Below are positions 16,783 to 24,304 of a stretch of 42,392 nucleotides of DNA, piece after piece. Origin of the DNA: Tidjanibacter sp. GTDB taxonomy: Bacteria; Bacteroidota; Bacteroidia; Bacteroidales; Rikenellaceae. The translations under genes and the position numbers were made by a program. Location: NCBI GenBank assembly GCA_017936005.1, contig JAGBGK010000062.1, positions 1 through 42,392 on the forward strand. Reading direction: 5' to 3'. The notes under the pieces were generated by a model. The model was not told the origin of the DNA, did no database searches, and worked only from the letters and a program-made list of their open reading frames with translations. The first letter of the stretch is position 1; every line of letters begins with the position of its first letter.

Positions 16783-19464
16783 CTACTTCCTTCCTTCGAG
16801 TTTCATATTAATCATCTCCAACAAATTCTGATAGTGAACCTTGTTGGTACCCGACGAGCGGGCAATCAGTTTTTCGAGCTTTGCCTTGGTGCTCAACACC
16901 TCGCCAAAGAAGTGCATCTGGGTCTCATCAACAGCCTTCATATTAACAGATTTCTGGATGCCGTAGCCAGCAGGGCCAAACGAGGTTTCATTTTCAAAGA
17001 GCATCGAAGCAACCGCGCTCTTACCGTTCTCCTCCTCATACTGCCTGAGCTGCTCGGCATAACGTTCCACAAGGCCGCTCTCGTCCAAATCGAAGGCAAG
17101 AATGTGATCCACCGAAGGAGCATAGGCCTCCTCTGCCAACGAGGTAAGGCTTGCCGACATAAGGCTTGCCTTGTTGCAACCGATAAGGAGCATAGTATTC
17201 ACCCAGTGCCTCTGTTTCATCCTATCGTGTAGTGTGAGGTTTTTACCTGCATTGGTGGGAGCCCACACCCAGTTGCGACACTCTTTCATCCACTCCTCCA
17301 AGGTGAAAGCCTCACCCTCGGGCGCCAAGTATGAACAGAGTGCAATGGGAGCGTAGGTGCTGAAAATGGCCCTTGCGTGGTTGAAGGCAACCACCTCAGA
17401 CCTGTTTATACGCAGGCGGAACTTCTCCGTGAGGGGCTCGTTATCAATCCATCCGCAGTTGTCAACCTGCTTCATAGCCCAACGCAGAGCCTTCTTCTGA
17501 TAGTCGGCATCCACAGGCACAGCCCTCTGTGCTGCATCTTTGGCGTGTGTGGAGGTGAGGTAGACACCGCCCACATTGAGCAGCACGGCATTCATATAGC
17601 GGTTATACTGTTTTACGAGTACATCGTAGAGAGCTTCGCGATATTTACCATAGGAGTCCTCCTCGTCGCCAATCCACTCGCCCATATGTTTCACAATATA
17701 TTGGAGATTCTGTACACCATACTGCGAAGCCTGCACGGGGTCGTCGCTGAGGTCTTCTTCAATGGCGCTAGGGTCCAAGCGTACGCCTGTCTGCTGGCGG
17801 CCATAGCGATAGGTTTTGTCGCCTGCCTTCTCGGCTACCCACTGCTCCAACACCTTGGCCTCGGCCCACATATCCTCCGCCTCGGGCACGGGTTTGTAGG
17901 CATACTCCACAAGCCAATAGTCATAGGCACCCAAATCGGGAGGAGTGAGTTTCACACCCTTATCCTCGGGCTGGGCCACATAGTTGAACCTTGCGTAGTC
18001 CATAATACTCGGAGTGGTGCCATACTGTTGGGTGTACTCTGCGTTTCGCAACGACTCCACAGGCACCGATGCCGAGGCCGACATATTGTGCATAAAGCCC
18101 AAGCAGTGGCCAACCTCGTGTGCCAACACGTAGGCCCACGATTCATCCCTCACCTCGGGATCGAGGCGCAGGCTGCGCACCCTCTCGTCCACCTGTGCGG
18201 TCTGCACAAAACGCCACGAATGGAGCGTGCCGACAAGGTCGCTATACACAATCACCGAAGCGTTGATAATCTCGCCCGAACGGGGATCCACCCACGAGGG
18301 GCCCATAGCATTTGCTGTGGTCGATGGGAGCCAACGTACACAAGAGTATTTGAGGTTGTCGGGGTCAAACTCGGGGTCATCCTTCGGATAGTCCAACACA
18401 CGGACAACATTCTTGAAACCAATCTTCTCAAAGGCCATATTCCACCTCTCGATACCCTCCTTTGCGGGCTTACGCAACTCGGCAGGGAATGCGTCATCGA
18501 GGTAGAAAACGATGGGTTTGACAGGCTCCACCAACTCGCCCCTTGCATAGGCCTCCTTGTCGGCAGGCTCCACACGCCAGCGGTGGATGATGGAATAGGT
18601 GTCGCTCTGCTCGGTGGGAGCGTCAAAAGTGGTGCGGTTCGAAAGAAAGATACCAACCCTCGAATCGGCAATCCTCGGACGTGCAGGCTCCTCGGGCAGA
18701 AGGAGAATGGTGCGAGTAACCAAAGAGGTTACGGCAACGGTCGCCTTTCCACCAAGGATATCCTCTACCGTAGCCTTACCGGAGAGGTAGGAACGAATGC
18801 TAACATTATCCTCAAACGCTTTGGTTTCGCCCAGGTGGAAGAGATTGTCGTCCCACTTCACAGTCAATGAAGCAACAATGCTCGATTTGTTGGCAATGGG
18901 CACAAGCTCCTTCACCGAGCTCTTCAACAGTGGGGTAATCTCAAACACAGTGGCCAAGCTATCGGGAGTCTGACAAGCCGTCTTGAACTTCATCATAATG
19001 GGGTCGAGGTTCACCCTCTTCACAGCCTCGCTCTGCTCCTTCTTGTGATCGGGAATGACGTTCACCTGAGTGAGGTAAACCATAGTGTCAATCTTCACAA
19101 AACGACAGTGGAGGGGCTTCTGGGGTTTGTAGCCCACCGAACCCAACGAACCATTGCTGATCTCGCTGATGGTGGAGGCAATGAGTACATCCCTACCAAA
19201 GAGGTCGTTGCTCATCTCGGCATAGAGCTTATCACCCACGGTGTGAAGGGTCATAAAACCGCCCTCCGCAGTGGTGCACTTACTCTTGTCGCCAAAGAGT
19301 TTTTCATACTTGGACTTGGATTTCTTCGCTTTGGACTCAACGACAGTGGTGTCGTTCTGCTTTTTCTCCTTCTTACCAAAAGGCCACACGGCAGCCTCTG
19401 CACTCACAAGCGAGAAGAGGAGCATTGCTCCTACTAACCCAACCTTAATACTACATTTCTTCAT
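16783..19464 (-). CDS. Zinc-dependent metalloprotease (DUF5117/DUF4953-type metzincin)
   Basis: An 893-residue secreted protease. The signal peptide begins MKKCSIKVGLVGAMLLF and ends near AEA at residue 24; the ATG at 19464 is preferred over one at 19506 for this reason. The zinc motif HEVGHCLGFMH spans residues 449-459, with ligands His449, His453 and His459 and catalytic Glu450; SIMDYARFNY downstream is the Met-turn. N-terminal and C-terminal blocks match the large Bacteroidetes metalloproteases carrying DUF5117/DUF5118-type domains. It is the first gene of the operon and lies 55 bases before susC, so cleavage of protein before SusC/D import is a reasonable model. Confidence 0.9.
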   Translation of the reverse strand: MKKCSIKVGLVGAMLLFSLVSAEAAVWPFGKKEKKQNDTTVVESKAKKSKSKYEKLFGDKSKCTTAEGGFMTLHTVGDKLYAEMSNDLFGRDVLIASTISEISNGSLGSVGYKPQKPLHCRFVKIDTMVYLTQVNVIPDHKKEQSEAVKRVNLDPIMMKFKTACQTPDSLATVFEITPLLKSSVKELVPIANKSSIVASLTVKWDDNLFHLGETKAFEDNVSIRSYLSGKATVEDILGGKATVAVTSLVTRTILLLPEEPARPRIADSRVGIFLSNRTTFDAPTEQSDTYSIIHRWRVEPADKEAYARGELVEPVKPIVFYLDDAFPAELRKPAKEGIERWNMAFEKIGFKNVVRVLDYPKDDPEFDPDNLKYSCVRWLPSTTANAMGPSWVDPRSGEIINASVIVYSDLVGTLHSWRFVQTAQVDERVRSLRLDPEVRDESWAYVLAHEVGHCLGFMHNMSASASVPVESLRNAEYTQQYGTTPSIMDYARFNYVAQPEDKGVKLTPPDLGAYDYWLVEYAYKPVPEAEDMWAEAKVLEQWVAEKAGDKTYRYGRQQTGVRLDPSAIEEDLSDDPVQASQYGVQNLQYIVKHMGEWIGDEEDSYGKYREALYDVLVKQYNRYMNAVLLNVGGVYLTSTHAKDAAQRAVPVDADYQKKALRWAMKQVDNCGWIDNEPLTEKFRLRINRSEVVAFNHARAIFSTYAPIALCSYLAPEGEAFTLEEWMKECRNWVWAPTNAGKNLTLHDRMKQRHWVNTMLLIGCNKASLMSASLTSLAEEAYAPSVDHILAFDLDESGLVERYAEQLRQYEEENGKSAVASMLFENETSFGPAGYGIQKSVNMKAVDETQMHFFGEVLSTKAKLEKLIARSSGTNKVHYQNLLEMINMKLEGRK

Positions 19465-19562
19465 ATCTAAAAGCATAAAATTAATCATCACTCCAACGGT
19501 GTGCACTCATTCCCAGAGAATCGCAACAAAAATCTCAATGCGGAAAATTATCTCGCACAATA

Positions 19563-19570
19563 CAAATATA
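19563..19570 (-). promoter_or_regulatory. Bacteroidetes -7 box for the protease-SusC/D operon
   Basis: TATATTTG on the minus strand, 98 bases before the protease ATG. The nearest upstream TTTG (19596-19599) is 25 bases away, longer than the usual 19-21, so the promoter is probable but not ideal. Confidence 0.5.
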
Positions 19571-19685
19571 TGTATATTTATCTATCGTTGTACTCCAAAC
19601 TTTCAAAAAAATATTGTTTTGTGCAGATTTTCCACATTTCTTTCTCAAAAATAAACCGCCCCATCAGGCCACAATGTCATTTGAG

Positions 19686-20036
<351 letters not shown>

Positions 20037-20072
20037 AACGCAGAGAGCGGGATGAATGCAAGGAATACAAGA

Positions 20073-20115
20073 AAACCACCTCCGAAGTTTACCAACGTAA
20101 ATGAGGAGGTGGTTT
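20073..20115. terminator. Hairpin with perfect 11-bp stem
   Basis: AAACCACCTCC (20073-20083) pairs with GGAGGTGGTTT (20105-20115) around a 21-base loop. The T tail is better on the minus strand, so it may be a second terminator for leftward transcription from the small RNA region. Confidence 0.55.
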
Positions 20116-20159
20116 ATCGCAGTATGACGCCGCAGTCGCCCGCTATTGTGCGTTTTTGG

Positions 20160-20272
20160 AAAAAAGTTGGGGATATCTCACGATATCCCCAACCCCCCAA
20201 CTTAAAATACTGATTATGAAAGAATCACTAAAACAACAACAGACACTCCAACGGAACACCCGCCGCTGTTTT
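20160..20272 (-). ncRNA. Putative orphan small RNA, about 110 nt
   Basis: The minus strand carries a full promoter (-33 TTTG and -7 TACTTTTG, 19-base spacer, see 20279-20309), no convincing ORF, and a strong terminator. Predicted structure from 5' to 3': a weak stem AACAG/CUGUU (20266-20270 with 20238-20242), a short stem (20223-20227 with 20211-20215), and the terminator stem GTTGGGGATATC/GATATCCCCAAC (20193-20182 with 20177-20166), loop GTGA, then six U from 20165-20160. The 5' end is inferred from the -7 box. I cannot match it to a named RNA family. Confidence 0.6.
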
Positions 20273-20278
20273 ATGACA

Positions 20279-20309
20279 CAAAAGTAATAAATTTTGCTAT
20301 TGTTCCAAA
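20279..20309 (-). promoter_or_regulatory. Consensus Bacteroidetes promoter for the orphan small RNA
   Basis: On the minus strand a TTTG at 20309-20306 is followed by exactly 19 bases and then TACTTTTG at 20286-20279. This is the best full -33/-7 pair noted in the window and points away from the ureohydrolase gene. Confidence 0.7.
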
Positions 20310-20330
20310 CATTTTACCAGTTTTTTAGAC

Positions 20331-20338
20331 TATTTTTG
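20331..20338 (+). promoter_or_regulatory. Bacteroidetes -7 box for the ureohydrolase gene
   Basis: TATTTTTG, matching TAnnTTTG, 73 bases before the ATG at 20412. It is divergent from the small RNA promoter. Confidence 0.55.
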
Positions 20339-20411
20339 TCGGAAGAAACAAATCATACCCCACAAAAGAGGGAAACACACAACCACAAAGCAACACAAAA
20401 CACGTATTGAT

Positions 20412-21452
20412 ATGAGTGTTAAAGAGTATAACCCATCGGATGTTGGTGCTGCCAACGGCAACTATTTCGGAATGCCTTTCACGCCGGAGGAGTCGGCACT
20501 TGTCTTGGTCTCTATACCCTGGGGCGTTACGGCCTCCTATGGCGGAGGTCAGGAGGATGCACCCGATGCAATCATTGGGGCCTCGGTGCAGTTGGACTTC
20601 TACGACCCTGTGAGCCCCGACGAGTGGCGCAAGGGTATCGGCACGGTGCCCATCGACTACTCGGTGCAGGACCGCAGCAAGATGTTGCGTAGTGAGGCAC
20701 GCAGGGTGATTAACTTTTTGGAACGCGGCGGCGATGTGGACAAGAACGCGCGTATGGGCGCACGCATCGGCAGGATTAATAAGGGGTGCGAGGAACTCAA
20801 CGCGAAGGTGTATGAGCAGACCTCCGAGTGGCTCAACAGGGGTAAGTTGGTGGGCCTTGTGGGTGGCGACCACAGCGTGCCTCTGGGCTATATCAAGGCT
20901 CTGGGTGAGAGGCACGGCTCGCTGGGTGTGTTACATATTGATGCACACTGCGACCTGAGGAACGCCTATGAGGGTTTCACCTACTCGCACGCATCCATTA
21001 TGTACAATGTGTTGCAACAGGTGCCGCAGGTGGAGAAGTTGGTGCAGGTGGGCATCAGGGACTACTGCGACGACGAGGTGGCCCTTGCGAGGGAGAACAA
21101 CAAAGTGGTGCAGTTCGACGACTACCTCCTCTCAACTGCGAGGTTTGAGGGCACCACTTGGACGGAGCAGTGCAAGGATATTGTGAGCCACCTTCCGCAG
21201 AATGTCTACATCAGTTTCGACATCGACGGTCTTTCGGCCGACAACTGCCCCCACACGGGTACGCCTGTGGTGGGAGGATTGAGTTTCAATCAGGCCCTCT
21301 ACCTGCTGGATAGCGTAGTCAGGAGTGGGCGTAAGATTGTGGGTTTCGACCTTGTGGAGGTTGCTCCGAGCGAGGGTAAGGACGAGTGGGATGCCAACGT
21401 GGGCGCACGAATGTTGTGGAAAATGTGTGGGTTGATACTAAAATCTAATTAA
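20412..21452 (+). CDS. Agmatinase/formimidoylglutamase-family ureohydrolase
   Basis: A 346-residue binuclear-metal ureohydrolase. All six expected metal ligands can be placed: GGDHS (His154), DAHCD (Asp177, His179, Asp181) and SFDID (Asp270, Asp272). The following GLSADNCPHTGTPVVGG loop shapes substrate choice and differs from the classical DxxDPxFAPGTGTP form. The N-terminal GASYGGG-like region and length are those of Bacteroidetes agmatinase-family proteins. Agmatine to putrescine is one possibility and would feed the spermidine genes at 33949-36405, but formimidoylglutamate or another guanidino compound cannot be excluded. It is apparently monocistronic. Confidence 0.85.
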   Translation: MSVKEYNPSDVGAANGNYFGMPFTPEESALVLVSIPWGVTASYGGGQEDAPDAIIGASVQLDFYDPVSPDEWRKGIGTVPIDYSVQDRSKMLRSEARRVINFLERGGDVDKNARMGARIGRINKGCEELNAKVYEQTSEWLNRGKLVGLVGGDHSVPLGYIKALGERHGSLGVLHIDAHCDLRNAYEGFTYSHASIMYNVLQQVPQVEKLVQVGIRDYCDDEVALARENNKVVQFDDYLLSTARFEGTTWTEQCKDIVSHLPQNVYISFDIDGLSADNCPHTGTPVVGGLSFNQALYLLDSVVRSGRKIVGFDLVEVAPSEGKDEWDANVGARMLWKMCGLILKSN

Positions 21453-21459
21453 AATAGTT

Positions 21460-21467
21460 ATATTTGC
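21460..21467 (+). promoter_or_regulatory. Bacteroidetes -7 box for the FKBP gene
   Basis: TATATTTG, eight bases after the ureohydrolase stop and 54 bases before the FKBP ATG. Confidence 0.65.
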
Positions 21468-21521
21468 GACCTGTTCGAGAAATAACAATCGAAATTAACC
21501 AAATAAACACTTAACAAAACA

Positions 21522-22214
21522 ATGAAAAAAGTACTTGTAATTTTGGCCTCGGTAGCAATGGTTTGCTCGTTGGCTTCTTGCGGTGGTGGTCGTGCTATGA
21601 AGAACGACGTTGACACCCTTTCGTATGCTTTGGGTACCGACTTTGGTGGCTCGTTGGCACAGTTGGTTGGCTCGTTGGAGGACGAGTTGGATATGAAACT
21701 CTTCTACAAAGGCGTTGAGGACGCTTTGGCAGAGGAGGCAGTAATGGACCGCGAGAGCGCATTTGCATTCTTGCGTGAGTACTTCAACGTGGTTGCTCCC
21801 CAGAAGGCTTTGGAGAAATCGCAGGCCTACCTTGCAGAGATTGAGAAGGGTAAGAACGTGAAGAAGACCGAGAGCGGCCTTTTGTATGAGATCGTTCGCG
21901 AGGGTAACCCCGAGAAGAAAGCTGTGAACGATGCCGACCAAGTGAAGGTTATGTATGAGGGTAAGCTCAAAAATGGTAAAGTATTCGACTCTTCCTACGA
22001 GCGTGGCGACACCATCACCTTTGCACTCAACCAGGTTATCAAAGGTTGGAGCGAGGGTATGAAACTCGTTGGCGAAGGTGGCGAGATCAAGTTGTGGATT
22101 CCCTCGGAGCTGGGCTACGGTATGAGGGCTCCCCAGCAGATCGGCCCCAACCAGGCACTTGCATTCACCGTTGAGTTGGTGGAGGTTATCCCCGCAGAGG
22201 TTGAGGAGAAATAG
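21522..22214 (+). CDS. FKBP-type peptidyl-prolyl isomerase lipoprotein
   Basis: A 230-residue lipoprotein (Cys20 in SLASC). Residues 30-105 are the helical FKBP N-terminal dimerisation region (DTLSYALGTDFGGSL). Residues 115-225 are the isomerase domain: VKVMYEGKLKNGKVFDSSYE, VIKGWSEGMKLVGEGG and IPSELGYGMRAP. It would assist folding of envelope proteins by proline isomerisation in the periplasm. The last codons (EVEEK) and the terminator are repeated almost exactly at 24050-24126. It has its own promoter and terminator. Confidence 0.93.
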   Translation: MKKVLVILASVAMVCSLASCGGGRAMKNDVDTLSYALGTDFGGSLAQLVGSLEDELDMKLFYKGVEDALAEEAVMDRESAFAFLREYFNVVAPQKALEKSQAYLAEIEKGKNVKKTESGLLYEIVREGNPEKKAVNDADQVKVMYEGKLKNGKVFDSSYERGDTITFALNQVIKGWSEGMKLVGEGGEIKLWIPSELGYGMRAPQQIGPNQALAFTVELVEVIPAEVEEK

Positions 22215-22273
22215 TTCCCCGAATAACCGCACGGATTATGGACCGGACTACGAGAGTAGTTCGGTCTTTTTTT
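22197..22273 (+). repeat. 77-bp direct repeat, copy 1 (FKBP 3' end plus terminator)
   Basis: This segment covers the last five FKBP codons, the stop, and the terminator. It matches 24050-24126 at 74 of 77 positions. The two copies flank the two-gene lipoprotein cassette. Confidence 0.9.
22241..22273 (+). terminator. Terminator of the FKBP gene
   Basis: GACCGGACTAC pairs with GTAGTTCGGTC (one G-T pair) around a GAGA loop, then seven T. Confidence 0.9.
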
Positions 22274-22283
22274 GCTCTAAACT

Positions 22284-22315
22284 ATTGGATATTACATCTT
22301 TATTGAGTATTTTTG
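22284..22315 (+). promoter_or_regulatory. Promoter of the lipoprotein cassette
   Basis: The -7 box TATTTTTG at 22308-22315 is preceded by ATTG at 22284-22287, a one-base variant of the -33 box, with a 20-base spacer. The gene starts at 22383. Confidence 0.6.
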
Positions 22316-22382
22316 CAAAATAGGGAAAGGGATATTGGATGCGAATGGTAACTTATGACAAACCTAATCAAAACTAACTTCC

Positions 22383-23156
22383 ATGAAAAAGCTTGCAATC
22401 ATACCCATTTTGTTCTTCTGCTTCACGTCGTGTGTCAGCAGAGTAGTTGATTGGCACGATGTTACAATACCTTCGTTTGTCTACGACTACCGAGAGCTAA
22501 ATGAAGAGATTGGTTGGCAGTTTAACCACAATGAGTTGAGGTTGGAATATGTAACACCTTGGGAAAGTCGCAAAGTGGTCGCAACTCTTGGGTTGCTAAA
22601 AGAGAAATATGCAACGCCGGAAAGTCGAGAGGCCCATCGCAAGTTGAGCAACAAACACGGAGATTGTGAATATAACTACAAATACAGATACGAACACAGC
22701 CTCAACCTTTTCGTAGATTACGACCGCCCAACTGCATACAGCGAAGATTTTGTGGAGATACGAATATCAAGCAATTCTGATTACGACCAAAGTCATTTAG
22801 CAGGAAGCTCCTTGGCCGACATCACAACATTTGTGGGATATTCATACAAAGAGTTCATTGATAGCGGTTATACTTTTGTCAACGAATGGCTATATGGAAC
22901 ACCCCTATACCACTGCAAAGAGATACACAAAATGGTGAACGAACTTACGATTGCCGACCTGACACTCTTGGCAAGCCACACTTTTTCGAACATCAAAGTT
23001 CCCTCCTATCCCCAAAATAAATTCGACTTTGCGCTCATTTTCAACATAGCACCGACCTTGTCGCAACAGCACACTTTGGAGATTGTGTTTGTGTCGGACG
23101 AGGGCGAGGAGTTCCGTTTTGAGGTGGATGTGGATTTTGCAGCTACCGAGGAGTAA
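22383..23156 (+). CDS. Lipoprotein of unknown function, cassette paralogue 1
   Basis: A 257-residue lipoprotein (Cys17 in FTSC). No named family is recognised with confidence; DUF5034-like is a guess. The middle has SSNSDYDQSHLAGSSLADI and YKEFIDSGY, which recur in the next gene as SSADYDDKHLAGTPLSDI and YKPYIDSNY. The C-terminal 29 residues before the last few (from TLSQQHTLEIVF to VDVDFA) are identical in both proteins. The upstream 23-base segment at 22342-22364 is also repeated before gene 2. Predicted to be a beta-rich envelope protein. It has lower GC than its neighbours in places. Confidence 0.72.
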   Translation: MKKLAIIPILFFCFTSCVSRVVDWHDVTIPSFVYDYRELNEEIGWQFNHNELRLEYVTPWESRKVVATLGLLKEKYATPESREAHRKLSNKHGDCEYNYKYRYEHSLNLFVDYDRPTAYSEDFVEIRISSNSDYDQSHLAGSSLADITTFVGYSYKEFIDSGYTFVNEWLYGTPLYHCKEIHKMVNELTIADLTLLASHTFSNIKVPSYPQNKFDFALIFNIAPTLSQQHTLEIVFVSDEGEEFRFEVDVDFAATEE

Positions 23157-23266
23157 CAAACACTACACAACAAATCTAAATACAGCAGAATACGATTTTG
23201 ATTGGTGGTTCCGAATGGTAACCTACGACAAACCAAATGTCCAATAGACAAAATTATTCCCTTGTC

Positions 23267-24067
23267 ATGAAAAGATTTGCAACATACCTTATGGCAATAA
23301 TTTTGACAAATGGCTTCTATGGCTGCTGGCGAGAGCCGCAACCCCATTTGGGCGTGGTGTTTGCCGAAACTTTCATACAAAGATATGTGGATTTAGTCAA
23401 CACCTGTTGGGAGTTCGACCGCAGCACCAACACCCTCTATATGGCCGTGGCAGATAGCAGTATTGATGGCCCCGAATATGGCGACTGTGCTCATTGGATG
23501 TCCTGTTTGTGTTGTTGGGAGCCCGACTGCCAAAGAGAGCTATGCTTGCGGCATAGGCAATTGAGCAAAAAGAACAACGACACAGCCTACAATAGAAACA
23601 TTGAAAAAGAAGATCAATTTGACACTGCCGCCATCGGGTACAATTTTACAAAAATAGAGATTGTCAGCAGTGCGGATTATGATGACAAACATCTTGCGGG
23701 AACACCTCTATCCGACATTATTATGATGGAATGTAGTAGCTATAAGCCCTACATTGATAGCAACTATTTCGAGGAAACACACCCACCGTTTTATCAGAAT
23801 TTGGCCTCCAAATGCACGGTAATAAACAAAAGACTGTGTGATTTTACGCTACCAGACTTATCGATACTGACGGTCAAGTATTTTAGGCAAAAGAAAATAA
23901 ATCACTGCGTTCTAAACCACGATTTTAAGTTCACTTTTGAAACCACTCCCACCTTGTCGCAACAGCACACTTTGGAGATTGTGTTTGTGTCGGACGAGGG
24001 CGAGGAGTTCCGCTTTGAGGTGGATGTGGATTTTGCGCCGACAGCCGCCGAGGTTGAGGAGAAATAG
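23267..24067 (+). CDS. Lipoprotein of unknown function, cassette paralogue 2 (mosaic 3' end)
   Basis: A 266-residue protein with lipidated Cys20 (GFYGC) if translated from the ATG at 23267; an upstream start at 23237 would bury the signal peptide and is rejected. It is a diverged paralogue of the previous gene, sharing the DYD..HLAG..L.DI block. It is unusually Cys-rich in the segment around residues 80-105 (SCLCCWEPDCQRELC). Its 3' end is mosaic: 86 bases almost identical to gene 1, about 12 unique bases, then 77 bases almost identical to the FKBP 3' end and terminator, so it ends EVEEK like FKBP. Confidence 0.72.
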   Translation: MKRFATYLMAIILTNGFYGCWREPQPHLGVVFAETFIQRYVDLVNTCWEFDRSTNTLYMAVADSSIDGPEYGDCAHWMSCLCCWEPDCQRELCLRHRQLSKKNNDTAYNRNIEKEDQFDTAAIGYNFTKIEIVSSADYDDKHLAGTPLSDIIMMECSSYKPYIDSNYFEETHPPFYQNLASKCTVINKRLCDFTLPDLSILTVKYFRQKKINHCVLNHDFKFTFETTPTLSQQHTLEIVFVSDEGEEFRFEVDVDFAPTAAEVEEK

Positions 24068-24126
24068 TTCCCCGAATAACCGCACGGATTATGGGCCGGA
24101 CTACGATGGTAGTTCGGTCTTTTTTT
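24050..24126 (+). repeat. 77-bp direct repeat, copy 2
   Basis: Matches 22197-22273 at 74 of 77 positions and supplies the stop codon and terminator of the second cassette gene. Stem at 24094-24104 with 24109-24119, then a T run to 24126. Confidence 0.9.
24094..24126 (+). terminator. Terminator of cassette gene 2
   Basis: GGCCGGACTAC with GTAGTTCGGTC around a four-base loop, then seven T. It is a copy of the FKBP terminator. Confidence 0.88.
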
Positions 24127-24237
24127 GTGCCAAAATTGTACATATTTTCATCCCAAGAGAACAACGATAGGATAAATTCACTACTTTCGCGGCCGAAACA
24201 ACAACACAACAACACACCAACTTTTATGTGGAACAGC

Positions 24238-24283
24238 CGAAAGGTGTAGGCCAAGCCGCACGCTTTGTGTGTGTCACCTTTCG
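24238..24283 (+). promoter_or_regulatory. Structured 5' leader of nhaA
   Basis: CGAAAGGTG (24238-24246) pairs perfectly with CACCTTTCG (24275-24283). Inside, GCACGC can pair with a GTGTGT stretch. The structure ends 21 bases before the nhaA ATG, close enough to affect ribosome access. A possible -7 box TACTTTCG lies at 24182-24189. A riboswitch role is speculative. Confidence 0.5.
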
Positions 24284-24304
24284 CACAATCTCTAACCCAA
24301 ACTT

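Noticed and set aside
17377-18870. Open frame of 497 codons on the plus strand opposite the zinc protease
   Set aside because: It lies within a well-supported protease gene with an intact HExxHxxGxxH motif, and has no motifs of its own.
20216-20287. 23-codon plus-strand ORF (MKESLKQQQTLQRNTRRCF..)
   Set aside because: It is basic and short with no promoter at a suitable place on that strand. The minus strand has a full promoter and terminator over the same bases, so an RNA gene is preferred. Translation cannot be excluded.
22274-24049. Insertion sequence or integron cassette
   Set aside because: Direct repeats flank the two genes, but there is no transposase, integrase, terminal inverted repeat or attC-like site. 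It is kept as a finding without a mobile element call.
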